This document shows, piece by piece, positions 38,621-48,145 of a stretch of 64,000 nucleotides of DNA. Every line of letters starts with the position of its first letter. Within the stretch, counting starts at the first letter, position 1. The translations under genes and the position numbers were made by a program. The notes beneath the pieces are model-generated. The model was not told where the DNA came from. It did no database searches and saw nothing but the letters and a program-made list of their open reading frames with translations. This DNA is from Saprospiraceae bacterium. GTDB taxonomy: Bacteria; Bacteroidota; Bacteroidia; Chitinophagales; Saprospiraceae. The stretch spans positions 1 through 64,000 of the forward strand of contig JADKGF010000004.1 in assembly GCA_016717105.1 (NCBI GenBank), read 5' to 3'.

Positions 38621-39106
38621 TTACTTTTTAATGATGATATCCGCTTCTTTAACTCTTGGTAAAATTATTGCTATATGCTCTACCATTTTTTTAATTGCAG
38701 GCACATCGGAATTATATGAATTTCTGATCTGTAATTTATTGTCAATAAGTATAAAATCCTTTCCCTGATACGACAAAAATCTTTCATCAAGATATCCTTT
38801 TGGCAAATACGAATATGTACCTACCGAATCTTTGAACATAATTTGGAAGCTAGGGCTATTTTTGAATTGATCATTGATTTTGCCCAAGATATCCATAATT
38901 TTCACTTCCTTATTGAGAACGAGTACAGTGGTTTTATTATTTAATATTCGGAGCGAATCTTCAGAAATAGATAGACTATCCTTCACCTGCAATTCACTTA
39001 GTGCTGCCTTACGATAATTGAGCCCTTTACTTAGATAAAGCCATGAACCAAAAGGAACAACACACAAAAGCAAAATTACCGCAATCCAGCTAACCAGTTT
39101 ACTCAT
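38621..39106 (-). CDS. SCO1-like protein lacking the copper CxxxC motif
   Basis: A 161-residue membrane-anchored protein (one N-terminal helix, SWIAVILLLCVVPFGSWLYL). The C-terminal half has the SCO/thioredoxin-fold ending (DFILIDNKLQIRNSYNSD). Bacteroidota operons of this type usually carry a SCO1/SenC copper chaperone at this place, between subunit IV and DUF420. Here the CxxxC copper ligands are absent, so it cannot bind CuA copper in the usual way. The family link is inferred from position and the terminal motif. Confidence 0.6.
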   Translation of the reverse strand: MSKLVSWIAVILLLCVVPFGSWLYLSKGLNYRKAALSELQVKDSLSISEDSLRILNNKTTVLVLNKEVKIMDILGKINDQFKNSPSFQIMFKDSVGTYSYLPKGYLDERFLSYQGKDFILIDNKLQIRNSYNSDVPAIKKMVEHIAIILPRVKEADIIIKK

Positions 39107-39220
39107 TGGAATTTATTATTATAAACGATCATCTATTATAAAAAATATATGACCCAATTAATATGTTTGTCAAATAACTACTCGCCTACTATAGACGATA
39201 TCATCCCAATAAAGATCCTA

Positions 39221-39589
39221 TTAATGACCTTTTACCACTTCAGTTTTAACAGGATTCTTGACATTAGCTCGAGAAGTATTCCAATAATTACCTTCAGCGA
39301 GGAAGGCAATCACAGCCCAAACCAACAAAAGTGTGGGAAAAAGTACCGTTTTGACCAAGCCAGGCACTTCGTATTTCATATGCATAAATTCATATATAAT
39401 AAGGTATGCTTTGTATGCACTCAAGATAATCATAACGCCACCCATCAGGATATGTGGTAAATGAAAACCGCTCACCAAATATCCTTTCCCCAATAAGGCA
39501 AATAAAACTTCACCTACTGTTATTACAGCCAATACAAGAATGGTCTTTGTAGCTAACCCTTTTGATTCTTCGTAAGTAATATGACTCAT
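39221..39589 (-). CDS. Cytochrome c oxidase subunit IV (prokaryotic type)
   Basis: A 122-residue three-helix membrane protein of the caa3-type oxidase. Helices are at about 15-35, 44-68 and 78-98, with HLPHILMGGVMIILSAYKAY and FMHMKYEVPG between helices 2 and 3, as in the prokaryotic COX4 family. It likely stabilises subunit I. The last 20 residues are a charged tail. Confidence 0.8.
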   Translation of the reverse strand: MSHITYEESKGLATKTILVLAVITVGEVLFALLGKGYLVSGFHLPHILMGGVMIILSAYKAYLIIYEFMHMKYEVPGLVKTVLFPTLLLVWAVIAFLAEGNYWNTSRANVKNPVKTEVVKGH

Positions 39590-39626
39590 TATTTACTTGT
39601 TTATCTTTTATTTTAATTATCAATTT

Positions 39627-40487
39627 TTATAACAAATAGAAACATAAAAATACAAACACCCACACTAAATCTACAAAGTGCCAGTAAAGTCCGATTTTTT
39701 CAACCATTTCATATCCGTTTTTCCTTTTTACGTATAAACCAGTAGCCGCATTAAGACAAATGATTAACAAAAATGCTACACCTGACAATACGTGAAATCC
39801 ATGAAAACCAGTAATAAAAAAGAATAATGCTCCAAAAGCTTTAGGTCCTAATTGTTGTTCTTTGACTATTCCTGCATCAGGGCCTTCAGTTACTTTATAT
39901 TGCAAAGGTGCAAATTTACCATCATGTTGGTGAATAAGATAAGACTGACCTGCAGTGAATGTGTCCCCTTCTTTGATATCATGCCCGTCACCCATCATAT
40001 ACACACCATTTTCAGTATGAGTACCGAAGGGATTGGTTGTTATTGACATATGTTCTTCTCCCATCAATGTAGTCCATTCCCATGCTTGACAGCCCAAGAA
40101 AGCCAAACCACCAACAATAGTAAGAAGCATCCAAAATACAACTCCGTTTTTATTCTCTCTATGTCCTTCTTGTACAGCACGTACCATAGTAAAAGAACTG
40201 GCTAATAGAATAAATGTCATAACCGTTACAAACAATAAAGGTTTGTGGTGCAGACCTCCAGGAAATGTGCTAAATACAAAATCTGGAACTGGCCATGTAG
40301 GTACACTAAATCTTAAAGCACCATAAGCTATCAGGAAACCAGAAAATGTGAACGCATCTGATAAAAGAAAGTACCACATCATCAATTTTCCATACGATGC
40401 TTTGAATGGTTCGCTTCCTCCCTTCCAGGAGCCTCCATCCTGTGCGTGAGCGAGATCGTGATCGTGAGTTAAAGTATCTGAAGCCAT
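39627..40487 (-). CDS. Cytochrome c oxidase subunit III
   Basis: A 286-residue membrane protein of the heme-copper oxidase subunit III family with about seven helices. The final helices carry FHGFHVLSGVAFLL and YWHFVDLVWVFVF, the conserved lipid-contacting motifs. An insert of about 70 residues before GPKAFGALFFFIT (about 130-200) is soluble and unusual in length. The second, shorter subunit III gene follows immediately. Stops lie 14 bases apart. Confidence 0.88.
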   Translation of the reverse strand: MASDTLTHDHDLAHAQDGGSWKGGSEPFKASYGKLMMWYFLLSDAFTFSGFLIAYGALRFSVPTWPVPDFVFSTFPGGLHHKPLLFVTVMTFILLASSFTMVRAVQEGHRENKNGVVFWMLLTIVGGLAFLGCQAWEWTTLMGEEHMSITTNPFGTHTENGVYMMGDGHDIKEGDTFTAGQSYLIHQHDGKFAPLQYKVTEGPDAGIVKEQQLGPKAFGALFFFITGFHGFHVLSGVAFLLIICLNAATGLYVKRKNGYEMVEKIGLYWHFVDLVWVFVFLCFYLL

Positions 40488-40501
40488 TATAAATTAAATA
40501 T

Positions 40502-41074
40502 TTATTTGCTGATTAATAAAAATAAAAACAGATATACCCATAAAAAATCTACAAAATGCCAATAGTTGACTACTAGATCAAAACGGTTTAATCTTATGTC
40601 TGTAACTTTAAATTTGAGTGTAAAAGCATGAATGAGTGCTACAGAAATTGCTGCAATTCCACCTAACACATGTAATGCATGTATTCCAGATAACAAATAA
40701 AAGAAAGACCCAGAGACATTGCCTTTAAGATCTACACCCTTTTTATATAATTCTGTCCACCCGAAATATTGTAAAATGATGAATGCTATTCCTAAAACAA
40801 AGCTAAGGATCAACATACTTTTGTATCTAGACTCGTTTCCAGACTTAAAGCCCGAAAAAGATGTATGTAAAGTAAAACTTGAAATTAAAATTAAAAAGGT
40901 ACTTACGTAAAAAACCACAGGCATCGAAAATTCTAGCCAATTACCTGCAGACTGCTTTACAATATAGGCTGAAGTAAAAGCTCCAAACATCATTGTAATG
41001 CTTCCCATAGCCGCCCATAAAGCAAATTTGTGCGGGTGAATTCTATTCCTTTTGTTAACTAATGTGCCTTCCAT
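40502..41074 (-). CDS. Second cytochrome c oxidase subunit III-like protein
   Basis: A 190-residue protein with five transmembrane helices, again ending with YWHFVDFLWVYLFLFL. It corresponds to the shorter subunit III copy commonly encoded next to the longer one in Bacteroidota caa3 operons. It probably forms part of the same complex. Starts 9 bases after the cyoE stop. Confidence 0.85.
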   Translation of the reverse strand: MEGTLVNKRNRIHPHKFALWAAMGSITMMFGAFTSAYIVKQSAGNWLEFSMPVVFYVSTFLILISSFTLHTSFSGFKSGNESRYKSMLILSFVLGIAFIILQYFGWTELYKKGVDLKGNVSGSFFYLLSGIHALHVLGGIAAISVALIHAFTLKFKVTDIRLNRFDLVVNYWHFVDFLWVYLFLFLLISK

Positions 41075-41083
41075 TTTTTATTA

Positions 41084-41983
41084 TTATATCAACCAATAAC
41101 TTATTAAAACAGAAGGTAAAAAGAAAAAAGAGAAAAACATCAACTTCAAAGCTGCTGCTCTATCAAAATTTTTCTGAAGATTATAACTCAAAAACATATA
41201 GGCTAAAGTCAGAAATATCACTAATATCGTGCTAAACACTGAAACATTGCCAAATACATATAAAACTAAAACAACCGGAATAATAAGAGTAGCATACACC
41301 ATAGATGACCATCCAAGATTTCTGTCTATCTTTTCTCCATCTGATGGAACCAACTTGTAACCTGCCTTCTTATAATCTTCAAACCCAACAAATCCAATCG
41401 ACCAAAAATGTGGAAACTGCCATAAAAACTGGATGATAAACAAACAAAATGCGTACATCGAAATATTCGCATCAAAAGCTGTAGCCCCAATTAAAACAGG
41501 CAATGCTCCTGGCATAGCGCCTACAGCAACCGCTGATGTTGAATATCTTTTCAAAGGTGTATATACAAAAGCATAAATAATCAAAGACAACATTCCTAGA
41601 AATGCAGTGATGGGATTAAATGATGCTAAAATTGAAATACCTATAAGACAACTAATTCCGGAAAACATAATAGCTTCGGAAGATTTCATCCTTCCTGTTG
41701 CTACAGGCCTATTAGCTGTACGCGTCATCAATATATCAAAATCTTTTTCAAGTACTTGATTTATTGCATTTGCGGCTCCTGTCACCAAAAAACCACCAAT
41801 TACAAGCTTTATGATATCAATAAAAAGACCATTGCCATCTGAAACTATAAGATAGCCTAATACAGATGATACAACTACAACCAAACTCAATTTTAGCTTC
41901 ACAAGCAAAGCATAATCTGCAAGCTTGGTTTGCCACAAATTGTGGTTTAGTTCAGTACCAACATATGTCTTATTGTTATCCAA
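41084..41983 (-). CDS. cyoE: Protoheme IX farnesyltransferase
   Basis: A 299-residue integral membrane UbiA-type prenyltransferase that makes heme O from heme B for the oxidase. The prenyl-diphosphate site is NQVLEKDFDILMTRTANRPV (about 92-111) with two aspartates before RTANRP, and a second aspartate-containing motif is at DYKKAGYKLVPSDGEKI. Nine helices are expected. It sits between subunits I and III as is usual. Confidence 0.9.
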   Translation of the reverse strand: MDNNKTYVGTELNHNLWQTKLADYALLVKLKLSLVVVVSSVLGYLIVSDGNGLFIDIIKLVIGGFLVTGAANAINQVLEKDFDILMTRTANRPVATGRMKSSEAIMFSGISCLIGISILASFNPITAFLGMLSLIIYAFVYTPLKRYSTSAVAVGAMPGALPVLIGATAFDANISMYAFCLFIIQFLWQFPHFWSIGFVGFEDYKKAGYKLVPSDGEKIDRNLGWSSMVYATLIIPVVLVLYVFGNVSVFSTILVIFLTLAYMFLSYNLQKNFDRAAALKLMFFSFFFLPSVLISYWLI

Positions 41984-42009
41984 AATATGCTATTATTTAA
42001 CTATTTTAA

Positions 42010-43854
42010 TTAATGGTCACCAACTTCACCATCTTTAAGCGGAACATGCTGTTGTACAAATTCACGCTCATCTTTATTGTAATCATAAGCCCATCTATGC
42101 ACAGTAGGCAGATTGCCAGGCCAGTTACCATGTATCGGTTCGATTGGAGTTGTCCATTCCACAGTATTAGCCTCCCAAGGATTTTTAGTCTTCATCTTCT
42201 TACCATACCAAATGCTATAGAAGAAATTAATAACAAATATCAACTGGACAAAAAATGCAACAATTGCAAATATTGTGATAAATTTATTTAAATCGGTAAA
42301 ATGCTTAAATGCATCAAATGTATCAAAAGAATAATATCTCCTCGGAACACCAGCCATACCTATATAATGCATTGGCCAGAAAATAGCATAAGCACTAATC
42401 ATTGTTCCCCAAAAATGTATTTTTCCAAGTGTTTCATTCATAAACCTTCCATACATTTTAGGAAACCAGTGATAGACTCCTGCAAACATACCAAAAAACG
42501 CAGCAACACCCATAACTATGTGAAAGTGTGCCACAACAAAATATGTGTCGTGCATTACTATATCAATAGCTGAATTTCCTAAAAATATTCCCGTCAATCC
42601 ACCAGAGATAAACATAGATACAAAACCAATAGCAAAAAGCATTGGTGTGTTAAGGCGAATATTACCACCATAAAGTGTTGTAATCCAGTTAAATACTTTC
42701 ACCGCTGAAGGAACCGCAATAATTAGAGTAAATACCACAAAGAAATTAGCTATAAAAGGATTAATACCAGCCATAAACATATGGTGTGCCCAAACAATAA
42801 ATGACAAAAATCCAATAGCCATAATAGAATATACCATTGCACGATAACCAAAAATAGGTTTACGCGAATGCACTGACATTACTTCTGATACAAGTCCCAT
42901 TGCGGGTAAGATTATGATATACACCTCAGGATGTCCCAAAAACCAAAATAAATGCTGATATAAAATAGGACTACCACCTACTCTATCCAAGGCCTGCCCC
43001 GCAATAAATATATCACTCAAGAAAAAACTTGTTCCTAAACTTCTATCAAATATCAACATGAAGAATCCTGAAGCCAAAACTGGAAAAGACAATAATCCCA
43101 AAATAGCAGTTACAAAAAAAGCCCAAATTGGTAAAGGCATTCTCCATAGACTCATTCCCTTTGTACGTAGATTCAAGATTGTAGTAATGTAGTTAATACC
43201 TCCTAAAAGGACTGAAACTACAAATAGAACTAAACTTACTAACCACAAGGTCATACCTGTACCTGATCCTGATGACGCCTGAGGCAATGCACTCAACGGC
43301 GGATATGCCACCCAACCACCTGAGAAAGGTCCTGTACTTAAAAATAGTGAATAAAACATTACTATACCTGCAAGGAAGAAAAACCAATATGAAAGCATAT
43401 TCATAAAAGGTGAAGCCATATCTCTGGCTCCGATTTGCAAGGGAATTAAGAGATTCGAAAATGTACCTGAAAGCCCTGCTGTTAAAACAAAAAAGACAAT
43501 AATAGTACCGTGCATCGTGACTAATGCATAATAAAATTCAGGAGCTAACTTTCCTATACCCGTGGTTGGATCTACAACAATCCATTTTCCTAAAAATGGT
43601 TTAATCCAAGTAAGACTTTCTTCTGGAAAACCCAACTGCAGCCTGAAAATCACAGACATTGCCGCACCTATTATCGCCCAAATTATACCAGTAATCAAAA
43701 ACTGACGAGCTATGATTTTATGATCCATTGAAAATATATAATGGAAAATAAAATTTGTTTGGTACTTATCTCCATGGTGATGTTCATGGAAATGATCATT
43801 AAAACCTTGTTCTTTAATCAGAACATCCTCTTCATGAAAAGTAACATTTGCCAT
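42010..43854 (-). CDS. ctaD: Cytochrome c oxidase subunit I
   Basis: A 614-residue catalytic subunit with 12 transmembrane helices that reduces oxygen at heme a3-CuB. HPEVYIIILPAMG (about 300) holds the CuB histidine and cross-linked tyrosine, WAHHMF the next two CuB ligands, and HDTYFVVAHFHIVMG (about 430) the two heme ligands. The MHGTIIVFFVLT motif is the low-spin heme ligand helix. It is a type A/caa3 enzyme by its length and context. Position between coxB and cyoE is canonical. Confidence 0.95.
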   Translation of the reverse strand: MANVTFHEEDVLIKEQGFNDHFHEHHHGDKYQTNFIFHYIFSMDHKIIARQFLITGIIWAIIGAAMSVIFRLQLGFPEESLTWIKPFLGKWIVVDPTTGIGKLAPEFYYALVTMHGTIIVFFVLTAGLSGTFSNLLIPLQIGARDMASPFMNMLSYWFFFLAGIVMFYSLFLSTGPFSGGWVAYPPLSALPQASSGSGTGMTLWLVSLVLFVVSVLLGGINYITTILNLRTKGMSLWRMPLPIWAFFVTAILGLLSFPVLASGFFMLIFDRSLGTSFFLSDIFIAGQALDRVGGSPILYQHLFWFLGHPEVYIIILPAMGLVSEVMSVHSRKPIFGYRAMVYSIMAIGFLSFIVWAHHMFMAGINPFIANFFVVFTLIIAVPSAVKVFNWITTLYGGNIRLNTPMLFAIGFVSMFISGGLTGIFLGNSAIDIVMHDTYFVVAHFHIVMGVAAFFGMFAGVYHWFPKMYGRFMNETLGKIHFWGTMISAYAIFWPMHYIGMAGVPRRYYSFDTFDAFKHFTDLNKFITIFAIVAFFVQLIFVINFFYSIWYGKKMKTKNPWEANTVEWTTPIEPIHGNWPGNLPTVHRWAYDYNKDEREFVQQHVPLKDGEVGDH

Positions 43855-43874
43855 TTATCTTTAAATTTGGATTG

Positions 43875-45395
43875 TTATTTTGAAATAATTCTGAGTTCGG
43901 TTCTTCTATTGGCTTGTCTTCCTTCCGCTGAATCATTTGATTCTAAAGGTTGATCTTGTCCATATCCTTTTGCTGATAATCGACCGCTGTTTACACCTTT
44001 AGATAATAAGTACGAAAGAACATTACCCGCTCGACTGTTAGAAAGTACCTGATTTGAAGCCGCATCACCCACATTATCAGTATGACCAGCTAGCTCCACC
44101 TTAAGACTCGGATATTTAGCCATTAACTCTACTAAGTGATCCAGCTCATATTTAGATAAATCACTATTAAGGTCTGCAGACCCAGTAGCATAAAACACAT
44201 GCTTGAGCTGAATGTTTCTACTTGCAGTACCCGTTGTATCTGAAAGATAATTGGCAATATCTGATTTCAATTCGTTGGCACGTGCCTTTATTTCGAATGG
44301 AAACAACTTTTTACCAGCCCAAGGATCATATTCTTTACCACGAATATTTGTTACATAAAAAGGCTTTTGGCTTGCAAGCCATGTATCAAACTCTTCTCTT
44401 TCAACAACTTCTACAATCCTTCTCATGGAGTAATGACCCTTACCACACAATTCAGCACAAGCCAATTCATATTCGAATGTTTCCCACTTCTTAGGACCAG
44501 TAGGATCAGCTGGGTCAGCCGGTACTTGCCATTCAGGAAATTTACTCAACTGTTCTCTAAATTCTTTTGTGGTTTTTACCGGAGTAAAGATGAATGACGT
44601 CGGAAGACCTGGTACTGCATCCATTTTAACCCTGAAGTGTGGTAAATAGAAATTATGCAAAACATCCTTTGCTGTTATTCTTACTTTTATAGTTGAATCC
44701 TTTGGTAAGACGATTTTATCTGAACCACCAAGGATGATATCATCCACAGAAGCTTCATCTTTCCAATCCACTCCTAAACTATTATTGGCAGGATCAATCA
44801 ACCTGAAATCCTTGTTTCCTAGTTTACCATCGGCACCTGGATATCTTATATCCCATGCAAACTGGTAACCAGTAGCTTCGATTTCTATATGTTTGCTATC
44901 AGGTCCTAATGTTGGAAATATATTATTCCACGCTATCAAACCATTTGCAACCAAGTATGTCATGACCACAGCTGGTACTACCGTCCAAATCATTTCCAAT
45001 TTTGTGTCATGGGCAAAAAACATTGCCTTATCCGTATTATTTACTTTTCTATATTTGTAAGAATACCAAAACAATAAGATATGAGTAATGATAAATACAA
45101 TACCTGTGAAAAATAAAGTTACATTAAAAATATGATCCAATTCGAATCCGTGTGCTGATGCTGAAGTCAAAGGGCCATATCCCAACATTTGGTCTTTATA
45201 AGCCCAAGCCGACCATACACAAGCTATCAAGAAAACAACCATAAAAGCTACTAAAGCCATTCCTTGGGTATTGTTAACGGAACGTTCTTCCGCTTCCTCT
45301 CCTCTTATTCTTGCTGATAATTCAGATAATTTACCAATTTGTATAACTACAACAGCTAATAGGAAAATTATCGCAAATGCTATTAAATAAGTCAT
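43875..45395 (-). CDS. coxB: Cytochrome c oxidase subunit II fused to an OmpA-like domain
   Basis: A 506-residue CuA subunit. Three hydrophobic segments (about 1-20, 47-67, 90-110 and 140-160 contain the anchors) are followed by a cupredoxin domain with the CuA loop CAELCGKGHYSM (about 312-323) and an upstream histidine (DVLHNFYLPHF). After residue about 380 the chain continues into an OmpA C-terminal domain: LKHVFYATGSADLNSDLSK, LAGHTDNVGDAAS, LSAKGYGQDQPLESND, ANRRTELRI. The Asp and Arg used to bind peptidoglycan in OmpA are present. Most caa3-type CoxB proteins end instead in a cytochrome c domain; no CxxCH motif is found here. Confidence 0.92.
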   Translation of the reverse strand: MTYLIAFAIIFLLAVVVIQIGKLSELSARIRGEEAEERSVNNTQGMALVAFMVVFLIACVWSAWAYKDQMLGYGPLTSASAHGFELDHIFNVTLFFTGIVFIITHILLFWYSYKYRKVNNTDKAMFFAHDTKLEMIWTVVPAVVMTYLVANGLIAWNNIFPTLGPDSKHIEIEATGYQFAWDIRYPGADGKLGNKDFRLIDPANNSLGVDWKDEASVDDIILGGSDKIVLPKDSTIKVRITAKDVLHNFYLPHFRVKMDAVPGLPTSFIFTPVKTTKEFREQLSKFPEWQVPADPADPTGPKKWETFEYELACAELCGKGHYSMRRIVEVVEREEFDTWLASQKPFYVTNIRGKEYDPWAGKKLFPFEIKARANELKSDIANYLSDTTGTASRNIQLKHVFYATGSADLNSDLSKYELDHLVELMAKYPSLKVELAGHTDNVGDAASNQVLSNSRAGNVLSYLLSKGVNSGRLSAKGYGQDQPLESNDSAEGRQANRRTELRIISK

Positions 45396-45427
45396 TTCTT
45401 ATTATTTATCTTATTGTTAAATAATGA

Positions 45428-46720
45428 TTATATAACGTGGTGATGAACACTTTCATCCAAATAAGGATCGTTTTTCGGTACCAGAGATGACTTAGACAAA
45501 ATTGTCAAGGCCACATAAAGAAACAATCCTAAAAAACCAATAAATGTTCCAATTTCAAGTAATCCAGGCATTGTAAAACCCGCTACAAAATTACTCACAT
45601 GTTCGACAGCATGACCGCCTGCTTCTCCATGACCTGTAGCTCCTGCCTCAGCTTCATGTCCATGACCTAGTGCATGATTTCTGGTTATTAACGCACCAGG
45701 CTTTATCATCAAGAAATAATCTAACCAATGTCCTAATACCATAATAATCGCAACAAAACTGGCTGATCCAAATTTCCTCTTTGTATCGTTTCTCATCAAT
45801 ATAAAAAACGGAACCAAAAAGTTAATTATCAAATTGCCAAAAAACAATGCAGGATAGTTATCATATCTTTCTCTAAAGTATATGGTTTCTTCACCAATAT
45901 TGGCATACCATATCAACATAAACTGTGAAAACCACAAATATGTCCAGAATATACTAATTGCAAAAAGATACTTACCTAAATCATGAATATGATTTTCATT
46001 TACAAGCGAAAAATATCCGTTGGATTTAAGGAAAATAATCAATAATATGGTAAAAGCAATCATAGCCACAAAAGCACTCGCAGTAGCATACCAAGCAAAT
46101 AATGTACTGTACCAATGTGCGTCAACACTCATAACCCATAACCAAATCAAAGCTGCACTCGTAAATCCGATGATTGGAAGCAATACAGCAGCATACTTTC
46201 TCATTGTTTTGTGTTTTCCAAAATTCTTATCGCCATCATTGTCTTCATCCAATGACAAACTACGTAATTTATGCGCAAAAAATGCCCAAACACCACCAAA
46301 GATCAAGGTACCAAACATGTACCAGTTATTATTTAGAAATGATGATTTCCCTTTAAGAACAGAATCTGTTTCTACATCAGCGGCATTTGACCAGTGATAC
46401 AAATGATGCCAATGCATGTAATTACCTAATCCTACAACAGCTAATAAAACCACTCCTACAATCAAAAACATAGAGTACGCTTCCCATATTCTTTTGAAAG
46501 TAGTGTGCCATCCTGAATATGCCGTGATACTTGCTGCTATAAAAAAGACAGCCATACAAGCTACCATAGTAAAAAATACAGAATTGTGCAGAAAGTTTGA
46601 CCAAAATCTAGTGTGATACGCATCGTCTCCTATCCAGGTTAATATCAAGCAAACTATACCTATACCTATGGCCCCAAACAACACGTTGCGGTGACCGGAT
46701 GTAAATGTATATTGGTTCAT
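45428..46720 (-). CDS. actF: Alternative complex III subunit F
   Basis: A 430-residue NrfD-like membrane subunit of the quinol:cytochrome c oxidoreductase ACIII, with ten predicted helices and a histidine-rich loop (about 345-365, GHGHEAEAGATGHGEAGGHA). FWTYLWFSQFMLIWYANIGE matches the family core. ActC and ActF form the two membrane modules of ACIII. It lies between actE and coxB, with short gaps. Confidence 0.88.
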   Translation of the reverse strand: MNQYTFTSGHRNVLFGAIGIGIVCLILTWIGDDAYHTRFWSNFLHNSVFFTMVACMAVFFIAASITAYSGWHTTFKRIWEAYSMFLIVGVVLLAVVGLGNYMHWHHLYHWSNAADVETDSVLKGKSSFLNNNWYMFGTLIFGGVWAFFAHKLRSLSLDEDNDGDKNFGKHKTMRKYAAVLLPIIGFTSAALIWLWVMSVDAHWYSTLFAWYATASAFVAMIAFTILLIIFLKSNGYFSLVNENHIHDLGKYLFAISIFWTYLWFSQFMLIWYANIGEETIYFRERYDNYPALFFGNLIINFLVPFFILMRNDTKRKFGSASFVAIIMVLGHWLDYFLMIKPGALITRNHALGHGHEAEAGATGHGEAGGHAVEHVSNFVAGFTMPGLLEIGTFIGFLGLFLYVALTILSKSSLVPKNDPYLDESVHHHVI

Positions 46721-46751
46721 ATCTTTATTATTACTTTTTTATATCAATAAA

Positions 46752-47585
46752 TTAATGATGACTTTCTTCTTTGTGAACTGGTTTCACCATTGAACTGTCT
46801 GTAACAACTGCTGTTGCCATTGCCAGTTTTTGTTCTGCTTCTTTTGCTGCGTTTCCCGCCGCAATAATACTATAAGGAGTACTAGAGCTATTTAAGGTAT
46901 TTGCAGATTCACTATATTCAAGTTTTTTAATCCCTGCTTGAAGAGAACGGATATAGTGTATAACATTCCATCGCTCATTATAAGAAAGTTTGTCAGAATA
47001 TGAGCCCATCAAATTTCTACCATGCATTATTGTATGATAAAATCTTCCATTAGATGCACTGATAAATTCATCTGAAACTAAATTGGCTGGCTGAACAGGA
47101 TATTTTCCACCATCATCACGTACTAAATAACCAGCGCCATCTGCCTTTTCACCATGGCAAATTGCACATTGTATATTGTATAACAATTTACCAGATTCAA
47201 GACTACTTTTTGTTATCGGTAATGGATTATTTACAATCTCGGCCATTGCTCTAGTTCTTTCTTCTTCCGTGTTACCATAATAATATGGAACAGATCCATT
47301 AGCTTTGAATGAAACACCACGTCCTTCAGATGTAGTACCAGCCATTCCTCTTGCAATCGTACCAGCAACAGGTTTGCGTGGTTGCACCATTTTATACAGG
47401 TCATCTTTTGATCCCCAGCGGTTATTGTAGTAATAGCTATATATGTTGGCTTCGTACGCCACGGAGTGCGCCATATCAGGCATGTATTCACTTCCTGTTT
47501 TGTTACCCTCGGCAGACTGACATGAAGACATAAAGATGGTCAGCATCAGTACTAAAAAGCCATAAAATTGATACTTGATATTCAT
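46752..47585 (-). CDS. actE: Alternative complex III monoheme cytochrome c, lipoprotein
   Basis: A 277-residue membrane-anchored cytochrome. ATG 47585 (MNIKYQFYGFLVLMLTIFMS, with cysteine after SS) gives a lipoprotein signal; an in-frame TTG 6 bases upstream is rejected. A single heme motif CAICH (about 140-144) is followed by GADGAGYL-like sequence, and the methionine ligand is likely in HGRNLMGSYSDKL. It passes electrons towards the oxidase. Confidence 0.88.
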   Translation of the reverse strand: MNIKYQFYGFLVLMLTIFMSSCQSAEGNKTGSEYMPDMAHSVAYEANIYSYYYNNRWGSKDDLYKMVQPRKPVAGTIARGMAGTTSEGRGVSFKANGSVPYYYGNTEEERTRAMAEIVNNPLPITKSSLESGKLLYNIQCAICHGEKADGAGYLVRDDGGKYPVQPANLVSDEFISASNGRFYHTIMHGRNLMGSYSDKLSYNERWNVIHYIRSLQAGIKKLEYSESANTLNSSSTPYSIIAAGNAAKEAEQKLAMATAVVTDSSMVKPVHKEESHH

Positions 47586-47599
47586 TGTCAATAAATTAC

Positions 47600-47838
47600 T
47601 TAGATCGTTTTAGAATTAACCTCCGAAGCACCTGTAGATTTGAAAAAAGCTTGTGCCTTTTCAGAACTAACCGATGATTTATCAAAAGCTATACAAAATT
47701 TATCATCTGTAATACGGTCATCCAAGTGCTTATTTACAACTCCTGGTCCTAAACCATTGATTACATAGAATGTGACAGTCATTCCGATTGCTGCGAATAA
47801 AACAGTCAATTCAAAAGTAATAGGAATGAAAGCAGGAA
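47600..47838 (-). CDS. actD: ActD, C-terminal part (frameshifted continuation)
   Basis: The rest of ActD in another frame (open from 47845): PAFIPITFELTVLFAAIGMT is the second transmembrane helix of the DUF3341 fold, followed by a soluble ending. A missing base near 47835-47838 explains the break. The combined protein would be about 172 residues, as usual for ActD. Confidence 0.8.
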
Positions 47839-48123
47839 TGACCAATATGGCTTACCACCAAAAATATTAGGCCAATCTTTGGTAAATATCCAGCTCATAC
47901 CCAAAAATGCAGTCATAGTGCCCAAAGCACCATAAATAAATCCTGCTTGATGTAATCTAGATTCTTCCAATCCTAAAAGCGGATCAAGTCCATGGACAGG
48001 AAATGGGCTAAACACATCATAGATATCAAGATGATCCGTCTTTGCCAATTTTACAGCTCTGAGCAAATCTTCTTCGTCATCGTATAGACCGTAAATTACT
48101 TCTCTGTTATTATCTTGTGCCAT
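47806..48123 (-). CDS. actD: ActD (DUF3341), N-terminal part (frameshifted)
   Basis: A 105-residue open frame with the DUF3341 start (VIYGLYDDEEDLLRAVKLAK, SPFPVHGLDPLLGLEESRL) and the first transmembrane helix. ActD is the small two-helix membrane subunit of ACIII that contacts ActC and ActF. The frame breaks in the sequence after GGKPYWSF, where the conserved PAFIPITFELTVL is found one base out of frame. Reads should be checked before calling this a pseudogene. Confidence 0.82.
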   Translation of the reverse strand: MAQDNNREVIYGLYDDEEDLLRAVKLAKTDHLDIYDVFSPFPVHGLDPLLGLEESRLHQAGFIYGALGTMTAFLGMSWIFTKDWPNIFGGKPYWSFLLSFLLLLN

Positions 48124-48145
48124 CGCAATAATGGATTAAATTTTA

